NCBI GenBank assembly: GCA_947169385.1
Contig: CAMVPR010000012.1
Coordinates: 1-64,000 of the forward strand
Reading direction: 5' to 3'
Source: an uncultured Lachnospiraceae bacterium
GTDB lineage: Bacteria; Bacillota; Clostridia; Lachnospirales; Lachnospiraceae
Length of the DNA stretch: 64,000 bases
The notes under the pieces are model-generated. The model was not told the origin of the DNA. It searched no databases and worked only from the letters and a program-made list of their open reading frames with translations. The translations under genes were made by a program, and so were the position numbers. Shown piece by piece: positions 44,588 to 53,306 of the stretch; within the stretch, counting starts at the first letter, position 1; every line of letters starts with the position of its first letter.

Positions 44588-45190
44588 ATGGAGAATCGAA
44601 ATCAAAATCTTGTAACTATGGTGGAGTGCGCGCTCTTTGTGGCAGCGGCAATCGTGCTTGATTTTATCAAGCTTTATGAGTTGCCTAACGGCGGTTCAAT
44701 TAAGTTCGTTATGTTGCCACTTATTATTTTTGCGTTAAGACGCGGCTTCAAATGGGGAACTATCTCAGGTATGCTTTATCTTGTTATAAGCATTATTCTT
44801 GGAAGAGAGGGTATATTCTATCCTGGATCAACAGCAACAGTAGTTATTGTGTGTATTCTCTTTGATTATATTTTAGCTTATGCAACGGTTGGGCTTGCGC
44901 CGGTATTTGCCAAACTGTTTAAGAAGAGAATTGTCGGGGTTGGAGTTGCAACTTTTATGGTATGCGTTGTGAGATTTATAAGCCATTTTATATCAGGTGC
45001 TACTATCTGGGCTGACTTCTCTAACGGTGCTAAGGGAGCAATTCTTTTCTCAATTACTTACAATGGTTCATATATGCTTCCAATCGCAGTTGTATGTACG
45101 ATTGTCAGCGTAGCTATTTATAAGTTTGCACCTAAGGTATTCTTTGTTAATGACAGCGTAAGCGTTAAGAGTGACGTAGTCTTAAACTAA
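44588..45190 (+). CDS. thiT: Thiamine ECF transporter S-component ThiT
   Basis: The 200-residue membrane protein has six hydrophobic segments and the ThiT signatures GGSIKFVMLPLIIFALRRG and RFISHFISGATIWADF with ITYNGSYMLP, which line the thiamine site. It works with a shared ECF energising module (ATPases and EcfT), not encoded here. The TPP riboswitch upstream confirms the substrate. The ATG at 44588 is chosen over the GTG at 44585 by spacing to AAAGGAGG. Confidence 0.95.
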   Translation: MENRNQNLVTMVECALFVAAAIVLDFIKLYELPNGGSIKFVMLPLIIFALRRGFKWGTISGMLYLVISIILGREGIFYPGSTATVVIVCILFDYILAYATVGLAPVFAKLFKKRIVGVGVATFMVCVVRFISHFISGATIWADFSNGAKGAILFSITYNGSYMLPIAVVCTIVSVAIYKFAPKVFFVNDSVSVKSDVVLN

Positions 45191-45276
45191 AAGGCTAATC
45201 TGATTGCCTTATTAACTTCGTCTGCAAATTACTTTGAAAAATAACTGGGATTAATTGTATGTATAGCTAAACAAAG

Positions 45277-45310
45277 AAGGACTGCCACATAAGTGACAGT
45301 CCTTTATTAT
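45277..45310. terminator. Bidirectional terminator
   Basis: AAGGACTGCCAC-ATAA-GTGACAGTCCTT, one mismatch, between thiT and the minus-strand argG operon end. Confidence 0.85.
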
Positions 45311-45532
45311 TCAACCGCATCCGTTATCTACGTCAAAAGGTGTGCCTTTGGCAAAAGGACTTCCCACATCACACCTGCCGTAGTGATACTTGGTATCTGT
45401 AGTTCCGGCTTCAACCTCATCTGAGGTCTGAATCTTTAAGCGACCTTCGTTAGATGCACCGAAATTCTCAAGAACATTGAGCATATTGTCGATGTCTGCG
45501 TCGTTAACTTCTATATCTTTGATATCTGCCAT
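45311..45532 (-). CDS. 73-residue Cys/Gly-tailed peptide co-transcribed with argG
   Basis: I do not recognise this protein. The first ~40 residues are an acidic, helical stretch (MADIKDIEVNDADIDNML), and the last ~25 are rich in Gly, Asp, Thr and Cys (YHYGRCDVGSPFAKGTPFD, ending NGCG). This two-part look resembles a leader and core of a ribosomally made modified peptide, but no modification enzyme or exporter is nearby. It starts 15 bases after argG with a perfect AAGGAGG, so it belongs to the ARG-box-controlled transcript. A metal-binding or regulatory small protein for arginine metabolism is equally possible. Confidence 0.75.
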   Translation of the reverse strand: MADIKDIEVNDADIDNMLNVLENFGASNEGRLKIQTSDEVEAGTTDTKYHYGRCDVGSPFAKGTPFDVDNGCG

Positions 45533-45547
45533 AGGATACCTCCTTAA

Positions 45548-46765
45548 TTACTTGTTTAGCTCCTGATGCTTCAATGCACGAACCTTGGTAGAAAGACCGA
45601 AGAGAGTGATGAATCCCTCTGCATCATGGTGGTCATACATATCACCGGTTGTAAATGAAGCAAGATCCTCATTGTAAAGAGAGTATGGTGACTTAGTACC
45701 GGCCTTGATGATGTTACCCTTGTAAAGCTTGAACTTAACTTCACCTGTTACATACTCCTGAGTGCTCTCGATAAATGCCTGAATAGCCTCGCGAAGAGGT
45801 GAGAACCACTTGCCTTCGTATACGATCTGAGCGAACTTGTTGCCAAGATTAATCTTCATCTCGGTAGTCTCACGATCTAAGATAAGCTCCTCAAGCTGCT
45901 GATGAGCTTCGTAAAGGATAGTTCCACCAGGTGTCTCATAAACACCGCGGCTCTTCATACCTACAACACGGTTCTCTACGATATCGATGATACCGATACC
46001 ATGCTTGCCACCGAGGCGGTTAAGCTCAGCGATAATCTCAGAAACCTTCATCTCTTTACCGTTGATTGACTTAGGTACACCCTTCTCAAATGTCATAGTT
46101 ACATACTCACCTTCATCAGGTGCTTCTTCAGGCGATACGCCAAGAACGAGAAGATGATTGAAGTTAGGCTCGTTAGCAGGATCCTCGAGCTCAAGTCCCT
46201 CGTGGCTGATGTGCCATAAGTTACGATCTCTTGAGTAGCTTGAATCAGCTGAGAATGGAAGGTCGATTCCATGCTGCTTACAATACTCAATCTCTGCCTC
46301 GCGAGAGTCCAATGTCCATTTATCATTTCTCCATGCAGCGATAATCTTAAGATCAGGAGCTAAAGCCTTGATACCAAGCTCGAATCTGATCTGGTCGTTA
46401 CCCTTACCGGTTGCACCGTGGCAAATGGTAGTAGCGCCTTCTTTTCTGGCAATCTCAACTAATCTCTTAGCGATAACAGGTCTTGCCATAGAAGTACCTA
46501 ATAAGTACTTGTTCTCGTATACAGCGTGTGCCTGTACACAAGGAACAACATATTCATCACAGAACTCATCTGTGATATCCTCGATGTATAACTTAGAAGC
46601 CCCTGATAACTTAGCTCTCTCCTCTAATCCGTCAAGCTCGTCTCCTTGACCGCAGTTAACGCAGCAGCAGATAACTTCATAGTCGAAGTTCTCCTTGAGC
46701 CAAGGAATCAATGCTGTTGTGTCAAGTCCACCTGAATAAGCAAGTATAACTTTTTCTTTACTCAT
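45548..46765 (-). CDS. argG: Argininosuccinate synthase
   Basis: The 405-residue enzyme joins citrulline and aspartate using ATP in arginine synthesis. The N-terminal ATP pyrophosphatase loop (LAYSGGLDTTALIPWL), ATGKGNDQIRFE, and the SSYSRDRNLWHIS segment are all diagnostic. AGGAGG precedes the start. It is divergent from argC-argB with two ARG-box palindromes between them. argH is not in the window. A 73-residue gene follows in the same transcript. Confidence 0.96.
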   Translation of the reverse strand: MSKEKVILAYSGGLDTTALIPWLKENFDYEVICCCVNCGQGDELDGLEERAKLSGASKLYIEDITDEFCDEYVVPCVQAHAVYENKYLLGTSMARPVIAKRLVEIARKEGATTICHGATGKGNDQIRFELGIKALAPDLKIIAAWRNDKWTLDSREAEIEYCKQHGIDLPFSADSSYSRDRNLWHISHEGLELEDPANEPNFNHLLVLGVSPEEAPDEGEYVTMTFEKGVPKSINGKEMKVSEIIAELNRLGGKHGIGIIDIVENRVVGMKSRGVYETPGGTILYEAHQQLEELILDRETTEMKINLGNKFAQIVYEGKWFSPLREAIQAFIESTQEYVTGEVKFKLYKGNIIKAGTKSPYSLYNEDLASFTTGDMYDHHDAEGFITLFGLSTKVRALKHQELNK

Positions 46766-46835
46766 TATAATAGTTCCTCCTGGTTAATAAAATGTTAGGG
46801 TTCATACCGTATATGAATACGGAATCACTTACTCA

Positions 46836-46864
46836 ATCATAAATCATCATACAAGCGATTGCAA
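46836..46864 (-). promoter_or_regulatory. Promoter of argG
   Basis: On the minus strand: TTGCAA, 17 bases, TATGAT. A perfect hairpin (CCGTAT/ATACGG, 46807-46822) lies near the 5' end of the transcript. Confidence 0.75.
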
Positions 46865-46895
46865 GACTATTTTTAAGAAAAATTCAATTAATTTT

Positions 46896-46929
46896 TGCAT
46901 AATTATGCATAAAAATGTATAAATATACA
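46896..46929. promoter_or_regulatory. Two ARG boxes (ArgR/AhrC operator)
   Basis: TGCATAATTATGCA (46896-46909) and TGTATAAATATACA (46916-46929) are perfect 14-base palindromes of the TGNATWWWWATNCA type, with centres 20 bases apart, the arrangement bound by the ArgR hexamer. They lie between the argG and argC promoters. A third near-match, TGTATAATTATAAA (47004-47017), overlaps the argC -10 box. Confidence 0.82.
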
Positions 46930-46982
46930 AAATGTTATTTTTTTCACAAACATAAAAATCCCTAAAATAAAGAAATTAATAG

Positions 46983-47011
46983 TTGCATTATAAGAATGAT
47001 GGTTGTATAAT
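46983..47011 (+). promoter_or_regulatory. Promoter of argC-argB
   Basis: TTGCAT, 17 bases, TATAAT; the -10 is overlapped by a likely third ARG box. Confidence 0.82.
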
Positions 47012-47046
47012 TATAAACGCTTTATTTCGAAACGGAGGTTGATGAC

Positions 47047-48090
47047 ATGATTAAAGTAGGAATTATCGGATCTACAGGCTATGCGGGAGAAGAGCTTGTA
47101 AGATTATTATTACAACATAAAGAAGCCGAGATAGTGTGGTACGGCTCAAGAAGTTACGTGGATGAGAAGTACGCAAGCATTTTCAGAAATGTATGCGAGA
47201 TTGTACCTGATATATGTAAGTCAGATGATTTAGAAACTTTGGCTAAGGAAGCAGATGTTATATTTACGGCGACTCCTCAAGGATACTTAGCCGGAGTCCT
47301 TAATGATAACATTTTAGCAAATGCAAAGGTTATCGACCTTTCAGCAGATTATCGAATCAAAGATGTTTCTATATATGAAGAGTGGTATAAGATTGAACAT
47401 AAGTCGCCGCAGTATATTCCTGAGGCTGTATACGGACTTTGCGAGATTAACAGAGGTAAGATTAATAAGGATACAAGACTTATCGCCAATCCTGGATGCT
47501 ATACAACCACAAGTATATTAACGCTCTATCCGCTTGTTAAGGAAGGAATTATCGATCCTGATTCTATCATAGTGGATGCTAAGTCAGGAACGACCGGCGC
47601 AGGAAGAGGAGCCAAGGTTCCTAACCTTTACTGTGAGGTTAATGAGAATATCAAGGCTTATGGAGTATTAACCCACAGACATACTCCTGAGATTGAGGAA
47701 CAGCTTGGATATGCCTGTGATAAAGATATCAATATCATTTTCACACCACACCTTGTTCCTATGAACAGAGGAATCTTGGTTACTGCTTACGCTAATCTTG
47801 CTAAGGATGTCGATTATGACACGGTCAAGGCTGTTTATGATAAGTATTATAAGGATGAGAAGTTTGTAAGGGTGCTTGAAAGGGACGTTTGTCCTGAGAC
47901 AAGATATGTACAGGGCAGCAATTATGTTGATGTTAACTTTAAACTTGATTCAAGAACCAACAGAATCGTTGCTATGGGTGCACTTGATAATGTAGTTAAG
48001 GGAGCGGCAGGACAGGCTGTTCAGAATATGAATATAATGTTTGGATTAGATGAAGACGAGGGACTTAAGCAGATTCCTATGTGCTTCTAA
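47047..48090 (+). CDS. argC: N-acetyl-gamma-glutamyl-phosphate reductase
   Basis: The 347-residue NADPH enzyme carries out the third step of ornithine/arginine synthesis. The N-terminal Rossmann motif is [14 protein letters not shown], the catalytic Cys is in [12 protein letters not shown], and [13 protein letters not shown] with [11 protein letters not shown] lines the substrate site. It is the long-form (type 1) enzyme. ACGGAGG precedes the start. argB follows 13 bases later. Confidence 0.95.
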   Translation: MIKVGIIGSTGYAGEELVRLLLQHKEAEIVWYGSRSYVDEKYASIFRNVCEIVPDICKSDDLETLAKEADVIFTATPQGYLAGVLNDNILANAKVIDLSADYRIKDVSIYEEWYKIEHKSPQYIPEAVYGLCEINRGKINKDTRLIANPGCYTTTSILTLYPLVKEGIIDPDSIIVDAKSGTTGAGRGAKVPNLYCEVNENIKAYGVLTHRHTPEIEEQLGYACDKDINIIFTPHLVPMNRGILVTAYANLAKDVDYDTVKAVYDKYYKDEKFVRVLERDVCPETRYVQGSNYVDVNFKLDSRTNRIVAMGALDNVVKGAAGQAVQNMNIMFGLDEDEGLKQIPMCF

Positions 48091-48103
48091 GAGGAGGTTT
48101 ACT

Positions 48104-48985
48104 ATGCAGAGTATTAATGACAATATTCAAGAGGAAATGAATAAGGCTACCGTCCTTGTCGAGGCACTTCCTTATATCAGGGAATTTAACGGCAAGAAGG
48201 TAGTGGTTAAGTACGGCGGAAGCGCTATGCTTGATGAGAACTTGAAGGTTAGTGTAATAAGGGATGTTGCCCTTCTTAAGCTTATTGGACTTAAGCCTAT
48301 TATTGTTCACGGCGGCGGTAAAGAGATAAGCAAATGGGTGCGCCTTAAGGGTAAGGAACCTGAGTTTATCAACGGACTTCGTGTTACTGATGAAGACACG
48401 ATTGAGATTGCAGAGATGGTTCTTAATAAGGTTAACAAGAGTCTTGTAGCCATGATGGAGAGCATGGGTGTTAAGGCTGTCGGACTGTGTGGTAAAGACG
48501 GAAGTCTTATGCATACTGTTAAGAAGTACGCTGATGGTCATGACCTTGGTTTTGTAGGAGAGGTTGATACAGTAGACAGCAAGCTTATTGACGTCCTCTT
48601 AGACAACGACTATGTTCCTGTAATCGCGCCTATTGGAATTGGAGACAACCACTCAAGTTACAACATAAATGCCGATGATGCAGCTTGTGCGATTGCATCT
48701 AAGATTCATGCCGAGAAGCTTGTATTCTTGACAGATATCGAGGGTGTATTTATGGATCCAACTGACAAGAAGACACTTATCTCTGAGATGGATCTCAACA
48801 CAGCAAGAGAGTACATCAATAACGGAGTAGTTGGCGGAGGTATGCTTCCAAAGCTTAACAACTGTATAGACGCTATCGAGAACGGTGTTTCAAGAGTTCA
48901 TATTCTTGACGGAAGGCTTGAGCACTGCTTGCTCTTAGAGCTTTTCACCAATAAAGGTATTGGAACGGCAATTCTAAACAGCTGA
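48104..48985 (+). CDS. argB: Acetylglutamate kinase
   Basis: The 293-residue amino-acid kinase phosphorylates N-acetylglutamate. [10 protein letters not shown] and [13 protein letters not shown] bind phosphate, [10 protein letters not shown] contacts substrate, and GGGMLPKL is in the C-terminal ATP lobe. An N-terminal helix ([21 protein letters not shown]) of the kind found in arginine-inhibited hexameric kinases is present. The start at 48104 follows GAGGAGG; an upstream frame inside argC is not used. argJ and argD do not follow; a terminator does. Confidence 0.95.
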   Translation: MQSINDNIQEEMNKATVLVEALPYIREFNGKKVVVKYGGSAMLDENLKVSVIRDVALLKLIGLKPIIVHGGGKEISKWVRLKGKEPEFINGLRVTDEDTIEIAEMVLNKVNKSLVAMMESMGVKAVGLCGKDGSLMHTVKKYADGHDLGFVGEVDTVDSKLIDVLLDNDYVPVIAPIGIGDNHSSYNINADDAACAIASKIHAEKLVFLTDIEGVFMDPTDKKTLISEMDLNTAREYINNGVVGGGMLPKLNNCIDAIENGVSRVHILDGRLEHCLLLELFTNKGIGTAILNS

Positions 48986-49005
48986 TAAATATATTGAAAC
49001 TTTTT

Positions 49006-49037
49006 AAATTCCCCTATTGTATTTAGGGGAATTTTCT
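49006..49037 (+). terminator. Terminator after argB
   Basis: AAATTCCCCTA and TAGGGGAATTT, 11-base perfect stem, followed by TCTT. Confidence 0.85.
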
Positions 49038-49095
49038 TATAAAATGATATTGCGCTTTGATGTTTTGTACCTCATTTAACTTGGAGGTACTTAAT

Positions 49096-49716
49096 ATGAT
49101 ATATGATTTATGTAGAGGACATCATATCATGAAGCACATTCTTGTGCTTATCATGGTGTGTTCTTTTTGTTTGATAACAGGTTGTGAGAACCTTAATCCT
49201 GTTGAGATTGAAGGCGGGACTTCGGATTCTTATGAAGCATCTCAAGACTCTGATGAATACAGGGAAGCTTCTTCGGATTCATTATCGGTTGATACAGTTT
49301 ATGTATATGTATGCGGTGCTGTTAAGGATACCGGACTTTATGAGCTTAAAGCGGGTTCTAGGATAGGAGATGCAATTGACGCAGCCGGAGGCTTTACTAA
49401 GTCATCTGACAAGGACGCTCTTAATCTGGCTGAGATAGTGACTGACGGAAGCAAGATTATGGTCCCGAAGAAAGGGGCTTTAGTTGATGAAGGAATGTCG
49501 GTCGCTGAAGATAGTTCTACTTCAGATCTTATCAATATCAACACAGCCGATGTTAAAGAACTTACAACTCTAGCCGGCATAGGAGAGGCCAGAGCTGAAG
49601 CTATAATAGAGTATAGAGAACAACATGGCGGCTTTTCTAAAATTGAAGATATAATGAACGTTTCTGGAATTAAAGAGGCCATGTTTTCACGTATAAAAGA
49701 CAGTATTAGCGTATGA
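49096..49716 (+). CDS. comEA: ComEA-type DNA receptor, predicted lipoprotein
   Basis: The 206-residue protein binds double-stranded DNA at the cell surface for uptake. An N-terminal signal ends in LITGC (Cys30 from this start), a lipobox, so it is probably lipid-anchored instead of TM-anchored as in B. subtilis. A SLBB domain (YVCGAVKDTGLYELKAGSRI) and a helix-hairpin-helix pair (LININTADVKELTTLAGIG ... IMNVSGIKEAMFSRI) follow. The start at 49096 has GGAGG at good spacing; Met at 49129 would give a shorter, more standard lipoprotein signal. A two-component system follows. Confidence 0.9.
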   Translation: MIYDLCRGHHIMKHILVLIMVCSFCLITGCENLNPVEIEGGTSDSYEASQDSDEYREASSDSLSVDTVYVYVCGAVKDTGLYELKAGSRIGDAIDAAGGFTKSSDKDALNLAEIVTDGSKIMVPKKGALVDEGMSVAEDSSTSDLININTADVKELTTLAGIGEARAEAIIEYREQHGGFSKIEDIMNVSGIKEAMFSRIKDSISV

Positions 49717-49742
49717 TTTATCAAGAAGAGAGGTAACTATAA

Positions 49743-50432
49743 TTGGCAAGGAAGATTTTGATTGTAGACGATGAGAAATCAATAGTTAAGGGACTTAAGT
49801 TCAGCCTTATGCAAGACGAGATGGAAGTTGACGCCGCATATGACGGTGAGGAAGCTTTAGATATGATTAGGAAGGGCTCATATGACATTGTGCTGTTAGA
49901 TGTAATGCTTCCTAAGCTTAACGGATTCGAAGTGTGCCAGCAGGTCAGAGAGTTTTCTGACATACCTATTATTATGTTGACAGCTAAGGGCGACGATATG
50001 GATAAGATTCTAGGCTTAGATTACGGAGCAGATGATTACGTGACCAAGCCATTTAACACTTTGGAGGTTAAGGCACGTATTAAGGCTATTCTTCGTCGCA
50101 AGTCCAAGATTGTCGAGGAGGTTCCTAACGATTCGGTTGTTGTTTCGGGAGACCTTAAGGTAGATATCGAAGGACGTCGTGTATTTATAGGCGGAGTTGA
50201 AGTTAACCTTACAGCCAAGGAATTTGATTTGTTAGAACTTCTTGCCAAGAATCCTAACAAGGTGTACAGCCGTGAGAAACTCCTTAAAGAAGTATGGGGT
50301 GAAGATTATCCTGGAGACGGAAGAACGGTTGATGTGCACGTTAGACGTTTGAGAGAGAAGATAGAGGTCAACTCAAGTGAACCTAAATACATCCACACTA
50401 AATGGGGTGTCGGCTACTATTTTGCCGGATAG
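49743..50432 (+). CDS. OmpR-family response regulator (com cluster)
   Basis: The 229-residue regulator of PhoB/WalR type has acidic pocket Asp9-Asp10, phosphorylation site Asp53 (LLDVMLPKLNG), Lys in TKPFNTLEVK and a winged-helix domain (LTAKEFDLLELLAKNPNKVYSR ... KWGVGYYF). It begins with TTG at 49743 after GAGAGGTAA; no ATG gives the full receiver domain. It lies 27 bases after comEA and 10 bases before the kinase gene. Confidence 0.92.
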   Translation: MARKILIVDDEKSIVKGLKFSLMQDEMEVDAAYDGEEALDMIRKGSYDIVLLDVMLPKLNGFEVCQQVREFSDIPIIMLTAKGDDMDKILGLDYGADDYVTKPFNTLEVKARIKAILRRKSKIVEEVPNDSVVVSGDLKVDIEGRRVFIGGVEVNLTAKEFDLLELLAKNPNKVYSREKLLKEVWGEDYPGDGRTVDVHVRRLREKIEVNSSEPKYIHTKWGVGYYFAG

Positions 50433-50441
50433 GGGGTCAAC

Positions 50442-52361
50442 ATGAGTAAGATCAGTATCAGAAGTGGAGCCTTTAAGAGCATGCGATTTGTAGTATTCGT
50501 GTGCTTTTTCGTGCTTACCATGGTATTTATATTGCTATATTCTTACTTTCTACAGAAGACTTACGAGAGGCGTATCTTAGACCAGCGTAAGAACTTTACT
50601 ATCAATCAGAGTAATGTGTTGCTTAACCAGCTTGTTTTGGCGGGATATTTTAACGGTGAAACCGATATTGCTCTGGAGAATCAGATTGATCAGCTAGCGA
50701 CTGTCTTTGACGGCCGTATCATGCTTGTAGATTCAGATTACCGTATACTTACGGACACTTATCAGCTCAACAAGGACAAATACCTGATTTCAGAAAATGT
50801 TATAAAGGCGATGAGCGGAACCATGACCGAGAGCGAGAATAATCAGGTGATGGACGATTACATTTCCTGCTATATTCCGGTTAATGTGTCTACTTCGGGA
50901 GATGACGCTGCTATGGATGAACAGGTGGGTAACAATCCTCTTGTGACCGCCAACTCTAATCAGAGTAATCAGGTAGAGACTGTCGGGCTTATGGTCGTCT
51001 ATTCGTCGGTTAAGTCATCCTTAAACACTATAGATTATGCCAAGGAGCAGTCGATTCAGCTTTTGGTTCTTTTTATAGTTGTAATCTTAATGGTTGCAAT
51101 CCTACTTACTATGGTTCTTACAGGACACTTTAGAGAGTTCTCTAAGTCTATAGTAGACATGACTGACGGAAGAAATGTCAACATGGAGGTATATGGTTTC
51201 ACGGAGATGAGGGAACTTGCTTCTTCATTTAACGAGGCGATTTCCAAGATGAATAAGCTTGAGGAGTCGAGACAGGAGTTCGTTTCTAACGTGTCACATG
51301 AGCTTAAGACACCTATTACATCGGTTAAGGTACTTGCTGATTCCTTGGTTAATCAGGAGAACGTTCCGGTCGAGATATATAGGGAGTTTATGGAGGACAT
51401 CGTAGAAGAGGTTGACAGAGAGAACAAGATTATCAACGATCTTCTTACCCTTGTGAGACTTGATAAGAAGTCGGATGATGTCTTAAATGTTTCGACTGTC
51501 AATGTCAATGAGCTTTTGGAACTTCTGCTTAAGAGACTTAGACCATTAGCGGCCAAGAGAGATATTGAGATTACATATGAGAGTTTTAGGCAGGTCAATG
51601 CCGAGATTGACGAGGTTAAGCTTACCCTTGCTTTATCTAACTTAATAGAGAATGCTATCAAGTACAATGTCGATTCCGGCTGGATTAGAATAGCTCTTAA
51701 TGCCGATCACAAGTATTTTTATGTCAAGATTGCCGACAGTGGTGTAGGTATTCCTGAAGATTGTAAGGATCATGTATTTGAGAGGTTTTACAGGGTTGAT
51801 AAGGCTAGGAGCAGAGATACCGGTGGAACCGGACTCGGCCTTGCGATCACCAAGAATTCGATTGCTATGCATCATGGAAGTATTAAGCTTCACTCTACTT
51901 TGGGCGAGGGAACTACATTTACTGTACGAATCCCTCTTACTTACTCGGTTAACCTTGCGGCTAACAACGCAAGTAAGGCTGCTGTTACCCCTGAACCTAA
52001 GAAGCTCTCACTTCCGTTCTTTAAGAGTAAGGAAGAGAAGCCTAAGAAGACGGCTAAGACCTTGCAGCTTCCTAACTTAAGCGAGGTTAAGGGTAATATA
52101 GGAGAGGTGTTAGAAGCTGTTGACTCGACACTTAATAAGCCTAAGTCAAAGTCCGAGGAGAAGGATGCATTTTCTGACGATAATCCTCTTGATATTGCGG
52201 CAGCGGAGCCTGATGTTGTCGTACTTAACACTGATGAGATGGTCAATCCACAGGTAGTCGTAATCAAGCCTGAAGAGATTATCGAGGAGCGAACCGAAGA
52301 AGAGTATGAAGAAGATGTAGTTGAAGATGATGTTGATAACGAAGGTGAGACAGATGAATAG
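50442..52361 (+). CDS. Sensor histidine kinase with long C-terminal tail (com cluster)
   Basis: The 639-residue kinase of the WalK/PhoR/MtrB class has TM1 near 15-35, an outside domain of ~170 residues, TM2 near 205-228, HAMP, HisKA with FVSNVSHELKTPITSVK (His286), and HATPase_c with NLIENAIKYN and GGTGLGLAITK. A tail of ~135 residues follows the ATPase, first Lys/Pro-rich and then very acidic (EERTEEEYEEDVVEDDVD). This tail is unusual for the class. The gene overlaps the GerMN lipoprotein gene by 8 bases. Confidence 0.92.
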   Translation: MSKISIRSGAFKSMRFVVFVCFFVLTMVFILLYSYFLQKTYERRILDQRKNFTINQSNVLLNQLVLAGYFNGETDIALENQIDQLATVFDGRIMLVDSDYRILTDTYQLNKDKYLISENVIKAMSGTMTESENNQVMDDYISCYIPVNVSTSGDDAAMDEQVGNNPLVTANSNQSNQVETVGLMVVYSSVKSSLNTIDYAKEQSIQLLVLFIVVILMVAILLTMVLTGHFREFSKSIVDMTDGRNVNMEVYGFTEMRELASSFNEAISKMNKLEESRQEFVSNVSHELKTPITSVKVLADSLVNQENVPVEIYREFMEDIVEEVDRENKIINDLLTLVRLDKKSDDVLNVSTVNVNELLELLLKRLRPLAAKRDIEITYESFRQVNAEIDEVKLTLALSNLIENAIKYNVDSGWIRIALNADHKYFYVKIADSGVGIPEDCKDHVFERFYRVDKARSRDTGGTGLGLAITKNSIAMHHGSIKLHSTLGEGTTFTVRIPLTYSVNLAANNASKAAVTPEPKKLSLPFFKSKEEKPKKTAKTLQLPNLSEVKGNIGEVLEAVDSTLNKPKSKSEEKDAFSDDNPLDIAAAEPDVVVLNTDEMVNPQVVVIKPEEIIEERTEEEYEEDVVEDDVDNEGETDE

Positions 52362-53295
52362 ACTTAAATGCCTTAGTTTATTGTTAGTTTTTATAATGTT
52401 GACTTCTCTTGTGTCAGGTTGCGGCGATGAGGACTCTAAAGATGATAGGGTTGTTCCTAAGTCTGATGAGTATGTCCTTTATTATGTCAGCAATGATTCT
52501 ACAGCGCTTGTCCCTAAGACTGTGACATTTGACAAGGATGAGACGGCGAGAAGTCAGATGGATAAGATGATAGATAAGCTTACTGCGGATGTTTCCACGG
52601 TTGATTATAAGTCGTGCCTTCCTCAGAATGTGAGTTATCTTAATGATCAGCTCGAAGAGGGAGCTGCAACAATCAACTTGAGCAGTAGTTTCTATGAGGC
52701 TCCTGCATCCAGTGCGTTGCTTTGTGAGGCTGCGTTTGTGAGGAGTCTGGTACAGATTGAAGGAATCAACACGGTTTCTTTTACGGTCGGTTCTCAGCCA
52801 CTTATGAAAGATGACAAGATTGTGGGAGCTTTGACTGCGGATTCATTTGTTGACAGTGACGCAAGAAATGATATCAATCAGGTTCAGTATGTTACCATAT
52901 ACTTTACCAATGTTACGGGAGACAGGTTAGAGCCTTTAAGATTCCCGATTAATGTCAGCGGTCACAACTCTGCCGAGGAGCTTGTTGTCGAGAGGTTGAT
53001 AGCGGGTACGAGCGAGAGAGGATACTATAACACGATACCTAAGGGAACCGAGCTTCTGTCAATTTCTACCAAGGATAGCGTGTGCTATGTGGACTTTAGT
53101 AAAGAGTTTATGACTATGCCTGACAATGTTCTTGATCAGACTGTAATATACTCTGTTGTCAACAGCCTTTGTGAGCTTGCTACCGTAAGCAAGGTGGCGT
53201 TCACCATAGAAGGAGAGCAGCAGGAATTATACAACGGTAACGTTACGTTTAATCAGTTGTTTGAGAGGAATCTCGATTTAGTAGATACAGAATAA
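52354..53295 (+). CDS. GerMN-domain lipoprotein
   Basis: The 313-residue predicted lipoprotein has lipobox LVSGC (Cys23) and two GerMN-type repeats (about 40-150 and 175-300; GAATINLSSSFYEAPAS and DSVCYVDFSKEFMTMPD are matching cores). GerMN domains occur in spore germination protein GerM and in actinobacterial LpqB, which modulates the MtrB kinase. Its 8-base overlap with the kinase gene suggests a similar role here (inference). The start at 52354 follows GAAGGTGAG; the earlier frame start at 52321 would destroy the signal peptide. Confidence 0.87.
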   Translation: MNRLKCLSLLLVFIMLTSLVSGCGDEDSKDDRVVPKSDEYVLYYVSNDSTALVPKTVTFDKDETARSQMDKMIDKLTADVSTVDYKSCLPQNVSYLNDQLEEGAATINLSSSFYEAPASSALLCEAAFVRSLVQIEGINTVSFTVGSQPLMKDDKIVGALTADSFVDSDARNDINQVQYVTIYFTNVTGDRLEPLRFPINVSGHNSAEELVVERLIAGTSERGYYNTIPKGTELLSISTKDSVCYVDFSKEFMTMPDNVLDQTVIYSVVNSLCELATVSKVAFTIEGEQQELYNGNVTFNQLFERNLDLVDTE

Positions 53296-53306
53296 AGGAG
53301 AATTAA

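Noticed and set aside
49743..49963. 80-codon antisense frame over the response regulator start
   Set aside because: Ser-rich shadow of a well-supported gene.
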